64,000 nucleotides of DNA from Coptis chinensis (GCA_015680905.1 CM027385.1:19536501-19600500), one strand, 5' to 3'. Positions 33,220 to 46,236 are shown, counted from the first letter of the stretch. Numbers and translations are program-made. The notes: generated by a model not told the origin, from the sequence alone.

Positions 33220-34655
33220 TTTTTTTTTTTTGTTTTTTTCCTAAAACCATCATGAAACTATGAAAAAGAATCTAAACATGAAGCTATAAAGAAGAATCTA
33301 AACTGAAATTTCATTTCAAATGGCAGATAACCCAATTACAATCAGTACCAAGAGAAACATTCCATTTTTTTGGAGTATTTCAATCTCACAAAACAAAGTC
33401 TCAAAATATCCACACTAAAAATCCTTATGATGGAAATTCAAAATCAACCAGCACGCATGCATAGCACACTACTATTTTTTTTATCCAATCTACACCAAAA
33501 TCTCAAAAACCATGAAGTTCGGAATCGACCATGTACAAGAAGTCATCAATGCGTACTCATTTTCTGCAAAAACAAGCAACATTATTTGACACAAATTTAG
33601 AATATGCAAGAACTCATGTCATTTGAGAAGTTCAGAACACATTTGATTAAAAGTTAAAACACATGCATATGATTGCTATTTAAAGCCAAGCAAATGGTTA
33701 GGTTCAGTATGGCTTGTGAAAGAGAGCAACATAGAACAAAAACAGTGTGTACAAAACTAGAAATTTACTTAGCTGATAAGAATATCAGACAATGAGAAGA
33801 AATGCTGTTAGGACAACCTTTCAACTTGTATCGAGCCAAGCTGACCATGAGAAATAAACTATGCCATCCTTATACGGTAAGTGGTGGAAATAGAAGATCA
33901 AATAGTATTCTTTATTTATAGGTCGCTTCAGTGAATAATTCTAAAGGAAGAAGTTGAAAAGAAGGCACTACCACATAACACTAGTTAAGCTTCAAACAAC
34001 AAATTCCGCTCATCGTAAAACATACAATTAAGGGTGGGGAATAAGAGGGACAAGTGTTCATGACTTCACATTCACTACTATATGTAAGTTTGAGTACATA
34101 GTTTTTTAACAACAAGATGAAGAGTGCAACACATTGTCTTAATTAAGCTTTTACGAGGCGATTGTCATAAGCAGCACCTAAAAGATAAATTTCATATTAC
34201 TGCAACACACCTAGCTACCACCAAATAATGCCTAACCAAGTTGTCTTGAGAGAAAAGTTCACATTCTATATATTTCACAAGCGCCACATATTGCAAAGTC
34301 CTTAAGACATCTTGAAGTTCCAGAAAAATAAAATCAACATACCCCATTAAATACTACGTACCAATATAAAGTGCTGCCCAACATATGGAAAGTGAATCAT
34401 CATATGAATATATATCATATACTGCCTGTTTACATACCTGCCTGTACCACCTTTGCAAAATTAACCATCTGTTATCATATATCTTCCAAGCCTACACATA
34501 TCAATCAATGATTAGACTGCATCTATATATGTTTAGTGTTTTAATAGAATGCTGATTTTACTAGTGCGCACACACAGACATAAAAATAGCTTTAAACTAC
34601 AAGAAGATAGTTAAAGGATCCAATTAAAATAAGGGTTACATGCGTATCTGTTTTT
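33220..34655. other. CACTA-2 left internal region without a gene
   Basis: 33290-33600 matches CACTA-1 at 3395-3760. A T-run lies at 33212-33230. No coding sequence is recognised in the rest. Confidence 0.5.
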
Positions 34656-34940
34656 TTAATACAACTTATCTACTCTCTTGGGGGTATCTTTCTTTTGGCT
34701 TTCTTGCATTTCCTTTGGACGGTTCAGGCACAACCAAATAGATGCAACTGAGTGCCCAACATCTGGTACCTTCTTGTGTAGCATATCATATCTTGTTGGA
34801 AATTTCTGAAGATAGAGTTTTGTTATGCAAAAAGGCTGCAGTCCTAATGCATTCGCCCCAAGAAATCTTCGGAACTCCCTTGGCCTAGCAGTAGCCCATC
34901 TAATACATTCTAACATGTCTTTACCTTCTAGAGCTATCAC
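34656..34940 (-). pseudogene. Unidentified protein-like fragment in CACTA-2
   Basis: 94 codons of mixed, protein-like composition (IRWATARPREFRRFLGANAL, then VGHSVASIWLCLNRP) on the minus strand, with no CACTA-1 counterpart. It has a Lys-rich end and then a stop. I cannot name the family. It is probably an exon or exon pair of a captured host gene, but it could be a remnant of a lost CACTA exon. Confidence 0.35.
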
Positions 34941-35332
34941 TTGAGAGAGATTATTTGATAGAATACATCCTAGCTTGCTCTAAACCGAAAGGAGAGACTA
35001 TCCAGAGAGGGATTGAGCTAATGGCTTATAATGCATTATGTATTCCTATAACCCTCTATAAACATAAAGGGAAGAAAGATACAAACTCATCTATTATAAT
35101 CTATCTTAGCTTGATCTAACCTTCAAGTAAGAACAAGGAAATAACAATCAATCTAATCCATACCAACCATATATAGGATATCGCTACTGCCATGCTTTAA
35201 TCCCGTTTGATACGGTAGAATGTTCTCCTCCAACAGTGAAAGGAACAGACAGATCTCATATCATAAATAAAATGGTAGAAGCCCTAGGTAATTAAGCAGT
35301 CCTTTTTCATATTCCTCTTTGAATTTTCTACT

Positions 35333-35545
35333 ATGCCTATGCCTACAATGCCTACATTTACTCCTATGCCGGAAATTCCAACTCTGCCTATAATGACATT
35401 GCCACCATTGCCAACAAGCCAAATGCATTCTCTCCCAAGCATTCCATCTCTACCGAAGCTTACAATGCCACCATTGCCTAGTACTAACTTTTTTATATAT
35501 AAATTTATCCATTTATATAAATTTCTCATTATTCAAAGGTTCTGA
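35333..35545 (+). pseudogene. Proline-rich (cell-wall-type) gene fragment, copy 1
   Basis: 70 codons rich in Pro, Leu, Met and Thr with xPxLPx periodicity (MPTMPTFTPMPEIPTLPIM). It contains LPSIPSLPKLTMPPLPST, shared with copy 2, then loses similarity. The composition suggests a captured proline-rich or PELPK-like wall protein fragment. It has no signal peptide and is not a full gene. Confidence 0.45.
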
Positions 35546-36234
35546 CAAAAGAAAAATATAAATATGCTAGAAGTGGAAGGAAGTAACTCACAAAGGATAT
35601 ACAAAGAGTTATAATAGGCCTACAATCAAATCTGAGAGAAGCAAGCAGTGAGCAGATTCAATTACAAATACTTAAAAGTCGTAAATAACCAAAACAAAAG
35701 CTCTTTGCTACATACCCAAGAAGAAGATGAATTGTTGTACTTTCAATCACCATGTCTACTGAAGATGTTTTAGTCACATTCCCATATTTGAATTTTAGTT
35801 ATTATTTCAAGAAAAGTTTCTGCCTTTTTCATTATGTAGTAAATAGAACGGTCCTAAATAGAACAAGAACCTAAACAAAAGTTTAAAAAAAAGTCAGAGG
35901 ATATGAGTTCCTAGATTTTTTTAGTATGACTGTATGACTGTTGTCTGTTTGTTTGTTTTTTTTTTTTTTTTATTTCCTTGCTTACTAATTAAGGAAGGTC
36001 AGAGGAGGTCAACAAGCAACAAGTAATACTAGAGTTGTATGGGTGCAACTCAAGTAAGACAATTTTGTGAAGAAAATGTTACTAAATATACTAGTGTAAT
36101 CGGCATGCACGATGCACTTGCAGCTCGAAGAAGAAGTGCGCGAGGAGGAGAGGTGGTAGTGCTGCTGAATTGGATTAGGAGAAGTGACGGTGAATAATTG
36201 ATGGTGTTGAAATGGGGATAAAAAGAGAAAAATT
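35546..36234. other. Spacer between the proline-rich copies
   Basis: No gene seen. A T-run lies at 35956-35971. 36115-36200 is purine-rich (gaagaagaagtgcgcgagg). Confidence 0.4.
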
Positions 36235-36540
36235 TTGGGTGGAAACTGCATGGAAATGTCACCATTGCCTTCTCTCTCAAGCATTCCGTCTCTACCGAAG
36301 CTTACAATGCCACCATTGCCTAGTACTAACTTGCCTACACTGCCTTCAATCCCTACAATCCCTACGATGCCCACTATTCCAAAGGTCGCATTGCCACCAT
36401 TGTCTGTGGTACTATTGCCCACTATCCCAACAACAATCCCCTCAATCCTTACTCTGCCCACAACAATTCCCTCGTTCCCATTTTTATCCCAGGTTCCATT
36501 TAATTCATGTTACAGAATATGTCACTCAAAACAACCATGA
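36235..36540 (+). pseudogene. Proline-rich gene fragment, copy 2
   Basis: 101 codons with the same LPSIPSLPKLTMPPLPST core as copy 1 about 0.9 kb upstream, followed by a longer TLPSIPTIPTMPTIP run. The DNA of the core is nearly identical between copies, so the fragment was duplicated after or during capture. The antisense frame at 36009-36461 (Gly/Val/Ile-rich) is the mirror of this repeat. Confidence 0.45.
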
Positions 36541-36705
36541 GCGATGAAATATCTAAATTAGGAACTAAGGCAGAACGAACGTCGTCTAATCCTAGATTCC
36601 ATTTAGACAAGGACAGAAAAAAGGAGGGGTGCAAACATATAAACAACAAAACAAGCAAGGGACAGAAGATAGGATAGATGACAAGGTAAGGACTGACTTA
36701 CTTAA

Positions 36706-38252
36706 TCAGAAAAAAGGACGTGAACAAGTTGCAGTCATCTCCAAGAGCTTTTGCATAAGTCGCGCTTCCATGTCCGCATCTCGTGCATTTAACTGTCTCT
36801 TCATCTCATCCATTTCACGTTGGCTTTGCTCATCTTTTTCTTGTGCTTGCCTCCTAATCTCTTCAATCTCACGCTGTCTTTCCTCTTCCTTCTCTTGCGC
36901 TACTCTTTGCATTTCTGCCACCTGGTTTTCCAAGTCATTCATGCGATTGTCTAAAGATAACCGGGAGCCAAAATAGCTGGTTGGTGTTACACCTCGTCCC
37001 TTCAACCTCACACGTCCATGCCGCTCTGGAGGCATCACTTGCCTATAAATCTCATTTGTGGTAGGTTGTTGTGTCCCTTCTTCATCTCTACCTGCTAGTT
37101 CTTTCATTTTGTCCTTCGTATTCCAAAAAAAAATGCACATGATATTACATACAACCGAGTAAGATATTCAAACTGAAGCTATTACCAAGATCAAACTCAT
37201 ACATACAATGTAATCTCTTGATTGATCATCAAGAGCGTCATGCGTTTTTAGACTTGTGTGAGTCCTCACAAAAAGATCTCCTAGGGAAGGGGGTGCTCCA
37301 GCCTCTTCACTCTAACCAAACATAAAGAAATTTGCTAATTGTTACTAGTCAAATTCAATACCGTAGTAGAAAAATAAAAATAATAAGCATATGTACCATT
37401 ATCTCTTCAAACTGGGGAAAGCTTATTCTTCCAGCAGTGTGCTTCGCTATTTGCTTAGCACGGTTAGCCTTGTTACGATTAGAAATTGCCTACACATACA
37501 AATTGATCTTGGTCAATATAGTACCATGTAAAAATATTTAAGTTAAATGTTATACTACTTTTTCTTACTTGATGCTCTGGAGTATCCCAAAACTCCACAA
37601 GATGAACCCACTCTTCTGGCGATAGTTGTGGTGGCCTATGGCTTAGACGCTCTTCATATGTGGTATAGCGGGTATAAAAGTTCCTTTTCCATTTACTCTT
37701 TTTGTTTCTGAATTCGTCCCCGGAAATTGGATCCAAAGTTGGATCCTTCCAGGTCTCCTCAAGTTCCCATGACTCCTAAAACGAGAGATTAAAAGCTTAA
37801 ACAATGCTATGCATATATGTTTATGATGAATCATAGTTCTACTAAGAAACGAAACAAACAATGTTTTTCTATTAGCAAGTGTGTGCAGCTCCAAATGTCC
37901 ATACCTTAATGGTATCCTATAACCACTGTTTGTGGCCTCCATCTTGAAGCTCCCAATTTTTTGTCCATTCAAATCGACATGTTGTTGCTATTAATACTCC
38001 AATAGATTCAGAGAACAAACTTGGATGTTTCCGAGGTCCCACCGGTTGTTTATCTTTCCATATCAATTCCAACTTTGAGCCATTTGGCTGGTCAAATACC
38101 TTAGGAAGGGTAGAAGTGCCCCTAACCCACTTTCCAGCTGTACACATACCTAAAGCTACATTAATTAAACATCAGACAATAATGAAATTTAATGCTTAGT
38201 TAAACGTACCGCTCTCATCACCATTAGGATCCTCTCGTCGGCGTTTTACCAT
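36706..38252 (-). pseudogene. TNP1/Transposase_24-like gene of CACTA-2
   Basis: Minus-strand ATG at 38252 begins MVKRRREDPNGDES. Further exons: about 38150-37905 (GKWVRGTSTLPKVFDQPNGS, donor after ATTAAG), about 37778-37570 (FRNKKSKWKRNFYTRYTTYE, EFWDTPEHQV), about 37490-37400 (NRNKANRAKQIAKHTAGR), about 37312-37215 (GDLFVRTHTS) and 37110-36706 (RGVTPTSYFGSRLSLDN, then a Glu/Arg coiled coil). A TAG at 37919-37917 replaces the Trp seen in CACTA-1, so this copy is truncated after the first conserved domain. The expected role is binding the subterminal repeats. Confidence 0.82.
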
Positions 38253-38502
38253 TGCACCTGTCTAAATCGTCAGAAAAAATAATTCATTGAAGTAAAACAA
38301 TTAAATACACTAGAAACAAATATATTACAATCTTGTTAAGTGATACTACCTTAAATCATTACTAAACTGTTATAAAAAAAAGTCATTAGTGAAAAATATA
38401 TGTTTATATATAACATTAAAGGATGCATGAAATAAAGCAAACTAAAATCAGATAATAACCACTCCCAAAACAAAAAACAGCACAAAAAAAGGCAAACTAC
38501 AT

Positions 38503-41500
38503 CTAATCTTCATCACTGAAATCAATGTCGTCTTCATCTTCATCACTGAAATCAATGATGTCTTCCTCACAATCACTATCACTGATGAAGTCTTCATCAC
38601 ATTCAACAACGTCAACCATATCTTCATCAACAATATCTACATCAACTTCTACTCCATCAATCTCAATCCTAGTCCAACCATCAATGTCGTGTGTGTTGTC
38701 AGCTATGTCGTTATCCACATCTTGGTGCATGCAAGACGTGTTATCTTCAATCGACTCAACTACTGAACCCATATCGTACAAGTCCCTTGGAAGCGTCTTT
38801 AACACTACTCGCCAATTATTGTCCAAATTATCCTGGACATAAAAAACCTGTTCAGCTTGAGATGCTAGAATGAATGGTTCATTTGTAGCTAAGGATCGTG
38901 TAATGTTCACAGTAGTGAACCCATATTCATCTATTTTCATTCCTACACGAGTCATAACATCCCACCAATCACATTTGAACAGAAACACTCTATTCTCCTT
39001 ACAATAGCATAACTCAACTATGTCATTTAGCACACCATAATAACCAACACTACCGGTCACGGGTTCATGTCATGTCTTTTTTGCAAAGCTCGATGTTTTC
39101 TGCCGATACAAAACTCCAGCGTTCGAGTTTTCCTTCGTGACTCACGAACTTTTGTGTGAAATCTAAATCCATTTTGCAACACGACCCATGAAACAAGAAG
39201 CAAATCGACTTGGACCATATGCTAAACTCTAAAGTTGCTTTCGTTGACCAACTCCCCATCCTTTTTCATTTCTTTGGACCTATTAAGATAAGAAAAAAAA
39301 AATTAATATATACATGGATACATCTTAGTTTAATATCCATGGACAAGAACACGACTTAGATGCGCAAAGGCAAGGGAGATGTCTAGCGAAGAATCTTAGT
39401 TTAATCACATTTGAAGCACTAATCTTTGCGACACGAGTTTTTATGGATGATGATCTTTGCTAGAATTAAGATGGATGTCCCTTCTTCAGCCAACCAACTA
39501 AAATACATACAGATTATCAACCTTAACTTGCCTGAAGCGAGGCATATGATTGCTTCACATCTAGTTGATCACCCTTGGATTTGATCTAGATTCTAGAGAT
39601 CAATATATAAAAAAGGTGCCAAATGGTAACAACAAACCTAGGCATTCAACTAGGGATGACATAACAATAATCTTTCTTTTTCTACTAGTTAGGGAGTTTT
39701 CTTTTAATCTAAACTAAAATTGTAGTCTAGGAATAGGTAAGAAAGTCTACATAGGCCTACATTAACAAAAGGAAGAAACAAATAATATACATCTTAGCTT
39801 CATGCATCCTACACAAATAATGTGTCAAGGGAGAGTAAAGGTAGTTTTTCCTTGTTCTTTGTGTTGGACAGACTAATTACTAGTCCTCTAAATCCTATAG
39901 ATATGCACAAATTGTAATTTACAGATATATTCACAAATTGATAAAAACATTATCTAACTGCATACATGTAACACTTACATGGTTTTCAAACCATTTACCA
40001 AAACGTTCATTATGAATATGGTCCACAGTCCTAGCACTTGCCCACCGCCCGAGCTCATCCCTAATCACTTGTTTGTGCTTCCTGTATGAAAAATTGTTTA
40101 AATTATAATGAGTATATATGACACGTGTTTATAAATAATATTTCTGTTAATAAAGGCACAATTTCAATAAGGTGTACTTACTCAACAAACGGTACCACTT
40201 CCTCACAATTGATTAGCACATACAAACGAGCTTGTTCCCACTCATCGTCTGTTACAGTCCGAAACGTCCCCTTCCCTAAAGCACGACTATTTCCACAAAA
40301 AATGGAAAACTTTCCATCTGATCCAATGACTTGGAACTCTTCATTCCTCCCCGGCCGGTTGAACTTAGTCTCAATCCCATCATTTAAGTATCTTGAGCAA
40401 AAATTCAAACATTCATCGGCAAGATACCCTTCGGCAATAGATCCCTCTGGTCTACTCTTATTACGAACATACTTCTTTAAGGTGTACAAGTACCTGAATA
40501 AATATAAAATAAGACAAAATTTAAGTTCAAATTTTAACAACAAAACATACAAGTAACCATTACTATTATCTTTACATACTGACCTTTCGATTGGGTACAT
40601 CCATCGATAGTACACAGGTCCAGGAAGCTTAGCTTGACCAGCTAAATGAATAGGCAAGTTCACCATAACATCAAAAAAGGATGGAGGAAAGATCATTTCC
40701 ATTTTACATAGTGTGATGAGATTGCGGTACTCAAGGCGGCTCAACTCTCGCAACCCATAATACTTTCGAACATAACTGCTTGTAGAAATTAGAGAGCTCA
40801 ATGAGAACTAATGTAACTTCCTTAGGTAAGATTCCACGTATTGCAACTGGAAGTAGCTGCTGAACTAGAACATGCCAATCATGGCTTTTCAGGCCAGGTA
40901 TTTTGCATTCTTTCACCTGAACACGACGCGATATATTGGATGAAAAATTATGGAGAACTTTAATACCTTTCAAGAATTGACAAAGCTTTCTCTTCTCACT
41001 CAAGGACAAGGTATAGGGTGCAAGGGGGAGATAGTACTTGTTACCCTCTTTAGCTATCGGATGAAGTGACTTTCGCATACCCATTAACACCAAATCTTGC
41101 CTTGCCTTTAAGTTATCCTTTGATTTCTTCTCTAAATTCAGCAATGTCCAAAGCCAACTCTCACCGTTGTTCTTTTCAATGTGCATGACATCTAGATTAT
41201 GGAGTACACAAAGGTATTTCCAATACGAGAGATCAAAAAATACACTGATCTTCTTCCAATTGTGTGGCAGATAATTATCATCTCTTTTTCTCTTCTGTCC
41301 AACCTTATCACACTCCGCCTTACCAAATGTGATTTGGTCGTACCCATGTAATTGAGCAAGTACATCACTTCCGCTAAAGGGACTTGGGGCAACTCCCATT
41401 TCAGTATTGTTATCAAAAGAACTCTTATTCTTTCGATATCTATGATTAAGTGGCAGGAATTTACGACTTCCCATATAACAAAACTTTTTCCCATTTTGCA

Positions 41501-42902
41501 ACCATTTTGAGCATGTCTTCTCATGGCAAGAGAGACATGCAAGTTGACCTTTAGTGCTCCATCCAGACAAATTATCAAATGCTGGGAAGTCGTTAATAGT
41601 CCACAAAACAGCTGCATGCATTTTAAAATTCTGTTTTGAAGATGCATCGTACGTCTTAACTCCCTTTTCCCATAACTCCTTTAACTCATCAATCATTGGC
41701 TGCAAGTACACGTCAATGTTATTTCCAGGACTGCTAGGGCCAGGAATTAACAATGACATGATGAGAAAAGGTTGCTTCATACACATCCATGGCGGCAGAT
41801 TATACGGAACTAGAACAACAGGCCAAGTGCTATGAATAGAACTAAGACTACCAAAAGGATTGAAGCCATCACTAGCCATACCGAGTCTGACATTGCGAGA
41901 TTCTAAACCAAATGAAGGATATCTTTGGTCAAAAAATTTCCATTCCTCGGAGTCAGCTGGATGCCTCAGAGCACCATCTTTCATACGATCTTCAGCATGC
42001 CATCTCATATCTTTAGAAGTTTTTGAGCACATAAATAATCTTCGGAGTCTTGGCTTTATGGGAAAGTATCGCAAAACCTTAGCAGCCTTTTTCTTAGGCT
42101 TTGCAGATGAACTAACTCCGTTCTCTGTACACTCCAATGAAGTCGTAATCCATCTTGACTCACCACATATATCACAATTATCCTTGTCCATGACTGGTTT
42201 ATTATACTTCCAATACAGCATACAATCATTTGGACATGCATCTATCTTAATGCACTCCATCCCAAGATCCCACAGTTGTTTTTTTTATTCATAGTGATTC
42301 TTGGGCATATTGATGTCATCTGGAAGTGAATCATTCAATACCTCAAGCAACATGTCAAACGAATGATTACTCCAGCCGTTAAGACACTTTACATGAAGCA
42401 AGCGTATTAGGAAAGACAATTTTGAAGTCTTAATACAGCCTAGGTACAAGGGTGTTTTTACTTCCTTCAACAACTTGTAAAACTTCTGTGCTTCCTCGTT
42501 TGGCTCATCCGTACGTGGGTCGCTAGAACTAGACTCATTTGAGTTCTGATCAGCTGGTATGTCATTGTCTATACCAACTGTGTTCTGAAATCCTAAAGCA
42601 TCTTGCAACATTGTATGTATATTGTCACCCTCATTGGACTCGTGACTAGTATTCACCTCCCCACTCTCTCCATGCTTTGTCCAACGGACGTAACTCCGTA
42701 ATATACCACGATTTCGTATATGATGTTCCACTACATTTTTAGGCCATCGCATTATATTAATGCATCTAACACATGGGCAGTACATCTCGTCACTGAGTTC
42801 CACATTTCGATTATTCCAAGCAAACTCTATAAATTGCTGACAACCTAGTATATACTTGCGACTGCATTTCCCCACAGTCGGATCCATCCAACTTTTATCC
42901 AT
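38503..42902 (-). pseudogene. TNP2-type transposase of CACTA-2, nearly complete
   Basis: Exons on the minus strand: 42902-40584, 40493-40182, 40081-39979 and about 39280-38503, each intron with GT/AG ends. Order: Transposase-associated domain (MDKSWMDPTVGKCSRKY, VEHHIRNRGIL), acidic linker, ACPNDCMLYWKYN with a CDICG knuckle, Transposase_21 core (MASDGFNPFG, LWTINDFPAFDNLSGW, NLDVMHIEKN, candidate acidic catalytic residues), DUF4218 (IFPPSFFDVMVNLPIHLAGQ), RDELGRWASAR, DUF4216 (VGYYGVLNDIVELCY) and an Asp/Glu-rich C-terminus. Lesions: TAA after MPKNHYE (near 42285), a frameshift near 40740, and a one-base insertion near 39240. Confidence 0.93.
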
Positions 42903-43860
42903 TAAGATATTTAACTACAACAGCTACACAAGAAAACAATAAATATGACAATCTTGTTTAGTAAAAATATCATATCCTATAACAAGTTTAAAAATTAAAT
43001 ATTTAGTATAACAAAGACAAGAAAATGATCATTACACTAATAAGATTAACATCGTCAAACACATTAGTGTCACGACAACATTACACTTCAGGCATGGTCC
43101 ACACTATTTGTTGATCCTTTTAAGATTTTATTTTTTGTGTTTTTGCTGCTTTCTTCACTACAAGACCAGCTACTACACTAGAAATATTTCCTTCATGGCC
43201 AGTGAGATTTCAAGAGACTCCCATAGTACTTGATTATCTCCTCTTGTATTTTAAATAAGTTTAAACTGTCAACTATCTACTCTACACATCTTGGTTACAG
43301 ACTTGGAGTAGAGTTGTAGAAGTGCAAGAAACTATTATGCTTTTATTTTATTTTTTATCATTCAGTGTCGTTGGTTTAGGTGCTGTGAGTTGATTCTTAT
43401 ATTCCCACTTGAATTTCTAACTTCAACCACAAAAAACTTTGAGCGTACAAGAAAATAAGTTTTTTTTTCTTTTGTTCAAGGAAGTTCAAAATCAGGAGAG
43501 TACAGATTCGGGATCTGCCCAGAATATTATTTCCTATAAAGCTGATGCTCAATTAGAACCAGACTCTCCTAGCAACAAGAAGACATCAAAGGAGCATCTT
43601 GACCAGAAGCAGCAGTAACAACAACTGATAAAGACGGCATGTGATGTGTCTAGAACAGGACCACTACAACAAGCTAATCTAATAATATAAATGCACAAGC
43701 TATGAACTTTACCTCTTAATAAGAAAATAAAAGGCTAAAGCTTTAAACTTAAAAAAGCATACTTTTTACCTACAAATAATATATAAAGGATTAGAAACTC
43801 ATACATCAGTTATGAATTGTTAACAAGCTAGTTAGAAGGAAGAAATAGTGAAGAATGAAT
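42903..43860. other. CACTA-2 region upstream of TNP2
   Basis: No gene recognised. It should hold the TNP2 promoter (minus strand). Confidence 0.4.
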
Positions 43861-43867
43861 TATTATA

Positions 43868-44040
43868 CCTGAGAAGCAGTAATGAAGGAGGATCCGGAAG
43901 CAGTGAAGAAGGTGAAGGACCTCCGGAAGCAGTGAAGAAGGTGAAGGAGGAGCCAGTGAAGTGAAGAAGGTGAAGGAGGAGCCGGAAGCAGTGAAGAAGG
44001 TGAAGGAGGAGCTGGAAGCAGTGAAGAAGGTGGCTGAAAT
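43868..44040 (-). repeat. GA-rich tandem repeats upstream of TNP2 (CACTA-2)
   Basis: About five units of 30-36 bp built on 'ggaagcagtgaagaaggtga' and 'aggaggagc'. They sit at the same place as the different repeats of CACTA-1 at 28925-29160. Confidence 0.75.
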
Positions 44041-44199
44041 GGTGGAAGTTTGGGGGTTCAATTATGATTTCTATTTTGTTATATTTCCATTTGTTCTTTC
44101 AAAAGTTTCGGGTTCAATTTTTTCACCAAAATAAACGGAGGGAAAGAATAAAACAGACCGCGGGAATGTGTTTTCTTCACCTTTTTTTTTTGGCCAACT

Positions 44200-44464
44200 T
44201 AAGAACCTTCTTGCCACCATCGATGCAAAATACCCACTTGTAGCCGCGGCCAGAAACCAAGCGTGGCAAACGGTATGACTTAACGCCACGGCCAAGTCGA
44301 ACTGGTTGCAAGAAATAAGCCTTTTGTCACGGAAAGCCACAGGCGAGGCAACATGAAACGTCTTGCCACCAATTCTATGTGTCGTCGCAAAAAGTGGGAA
44401 CTAGCCACCGATTACAGTGGTCGCGGCAAAATGTTCGACACTAGAAGTCACTTTTTTAGTAGTG
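44200..44464 (-). repeat. CACTA-2 right subterminal region and terminal inverted repeat
   Basis: Scattered 'gccgcggcc', 'cgtggcaa' and 'gtcgcggcaaaa' motifs lead to TTTTTTAGTAGTG ending at 44464, then GGT. Confidence 0.85.
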
Positions 44465-44467
44465 GGT

Positions 44468-44646
44468 GTAAAATCTTAATTTTTTTATTTCCTCAAGTTT
44501 TTGAAAACTATGTAGAGATGTTTTAAAGATAACTCATACAAAAGTTGTGATTTGTAATACTAAGTTTGAAAACAAAACAAGTGATCTTAAATTAGACAAC
44601 TTTTGTGTCGGCTCTTTATTGAACCCAATCGAGTCAGACTGAGTCT
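44468..44646. other. Flank of CACTA-2, nothing recognised
   Basis: Short A/T-rich stretch without coding signals. It should be the continuation of the DNA that ends at 32851. Confidence 0.35.
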
Positions 44647-44999
44647 TCAATTATGCGTGTTGCGAGATTTACTGCGTAGAACATAGTGGGATGGCTTATT
44701 TGATTGGACACTAGTGGATGGTGGAATTAGGTTTCTTTGCTGGATTTTGGTAGTTTTGGATAAAATAGGGTGAAACCAATGCTCTGTTCTGATTGTTGTA
44801 GGTACTTTGTCCTTGTCTGAATGTAGTTGGTGGTTTGACGAACCCTGGAGATGGTTGGGTTTGTGGCTTTGGGTGTTGCCTCCATGGTGCATTTGGTATA
44901 TTGAAAACAAAGACTTCTTAATGGTATGTTGGTGCGCAAGGGGCAATTAGTATCTATGTGGGTTAAGCTGAGACAGAAAGTGCATGGTGATATGGGCAA
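44647..44999 (-). pseudogene. Retroelement zinc-knuckle fragment
   Basis: The minus-strand frame at 44999 has a CX2CX4HX4C knuckle (CTFCLSLTHIDTNC) followed by Gln/Ser/Thr-rich sequence. A second overlapping frame at 44946 carries related basic sequence, suggesting a frameshift. This fits the end of a Gag or LINE ORF1 protein, but which one is not clear. Confidence 0.35.
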
Positions 45000-46236
45000 C
45001 CCTTAGTAACACATAACTGATCCTCAAACTGCCCTTAGAAGATGGAGATTGTGTACTTCTAAAGGTTGGTTTATATGGAATCCATTGCATGTTTTGTTAT
45101 TATTTTCGCAAACATGACTATTGATGAATCAAGAAACTCTATTATAAGTACAGGAAAAACAAGAACTTTTATGAAAGGGTAAGAGAAGGGTTTTTATTTT
45201 TGGCTTTTTGGTCCTAAATTACTTAAAATAATAACAGAAAATGAAAACGACTACTACTAAGCAAAATCAATATGAGGAGAGTGATCCTCCCAATAAAATG
45301 AAAAAATGTTTGAAATTAAGTAATTTTAATGGAGAACCTGCGTGGGGGTTGGCTTGCCTTAGATTGTGCACTTCCTTGTTTTGTAAGAAAACGAATATAG
45401 TGAAGAGGACTAGCTCTATTGCTAGATACTCTAGGCTCTCCTCTCCTAATCTCTAGTTAGCCCTATTTTATAGCTATTCCAACCAAAGAGAGACGAAGCT
45501 CGAAATAATTAGAAATCACCCAAAGAAGGAAAACATTTTCGAAATAAAAGGGCTAAAGTTGCCAATCATCCAATGGTTTGGCATGCTTATGGAAGACGAG
45601 ACATATTAAACAACCATGAGAGACAACCGTAAGACACCTTCACTCAATCCCCATCGCCCTCTGCTTTGTTTCACATCTTTTCTTTATAGAGGAAAGACTA
45701 CTCAGCGTCAAAGGTGAGATGGAATGGAAGAACTTATGTAAGACAGAAAACTGGGAAATAACATAAAGCAGGAAATGTAAAGTAAATGACAGGAAAAGAA
45801 AAGTTATTCTAAAAAGAAGTGTAAAATAAAGGAAAAGAAAATTGTATACTTGCTCCATATGGGTACACTACTCAAATCACGAGTAAAAGTGCTAACAAGG
45901 AATATGCAAGTATACGTGGACTCAAGGCTTCAGCACTTACAACCACGCACTTCAAGTGGAGTGGTCCGGTTACCTTAATGGTGCACTCCCATGGAATGCA
46001 TCAAGAAAACATAACATGCATGAATCTTTTATAGTCAGATATTTTAGACTATATGTGGGGTCATTTTAAGTCAGATTCTCCAAGACTATGCATAAGAGAT
46101 GGATGATATGTTGTTAACTATATACTAATAGCCTAAACAATTAGGTATATTTATAGAAAAATATATGAAAGCATATACCCCCAAACATAATGATATGATG
46201 CATGCAAAACATAAGATGTAGAATGATAAAAGAAAG
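45000..46236. other. Degenerate repeat DNA
   Basis: No gene supported. Short open frames at 45241 (+) and 45640 (-) have no family features. 45840-46010 has the 'gcaagtatacgtgga' type of sequence common near plant LTR ends. Confidence 0.35.

Larger units (their letters stand above)
32852..44464. mobile_element. CACTA-2, complete En/Spm-type DNA transposon
   Basis: 11.6 kb, from CACTACTAAAAATATG at 32852 to reversed CACTACTAAAAAAGTG at 44464. Target duplications GGT lie at 32849-32851 and 44465-44467. Subterminal 'ggccgcggcaa' motifs occur at both ends (32870-33210 and 44230-44440). Minus-strand TNP2-type (38503-42902) and TNP1-like (36706-38252) genes match those of CACTA-1 exon by exon. It is less decayed than CACTA-1 and free of nested LTR elements. 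Proline-rich fragments (35333-36540) and an unknown ORF (34656-34940) sit in the left internal region. Confidence 0.93.

Noticed and set aside
36009..36461. 150-codon Gly/Val/Ile-rich minus-strand frame in CACTA-2
   Set aside because: It is the antisense of the proline-rich repeat; periodic codons keep both strands open.
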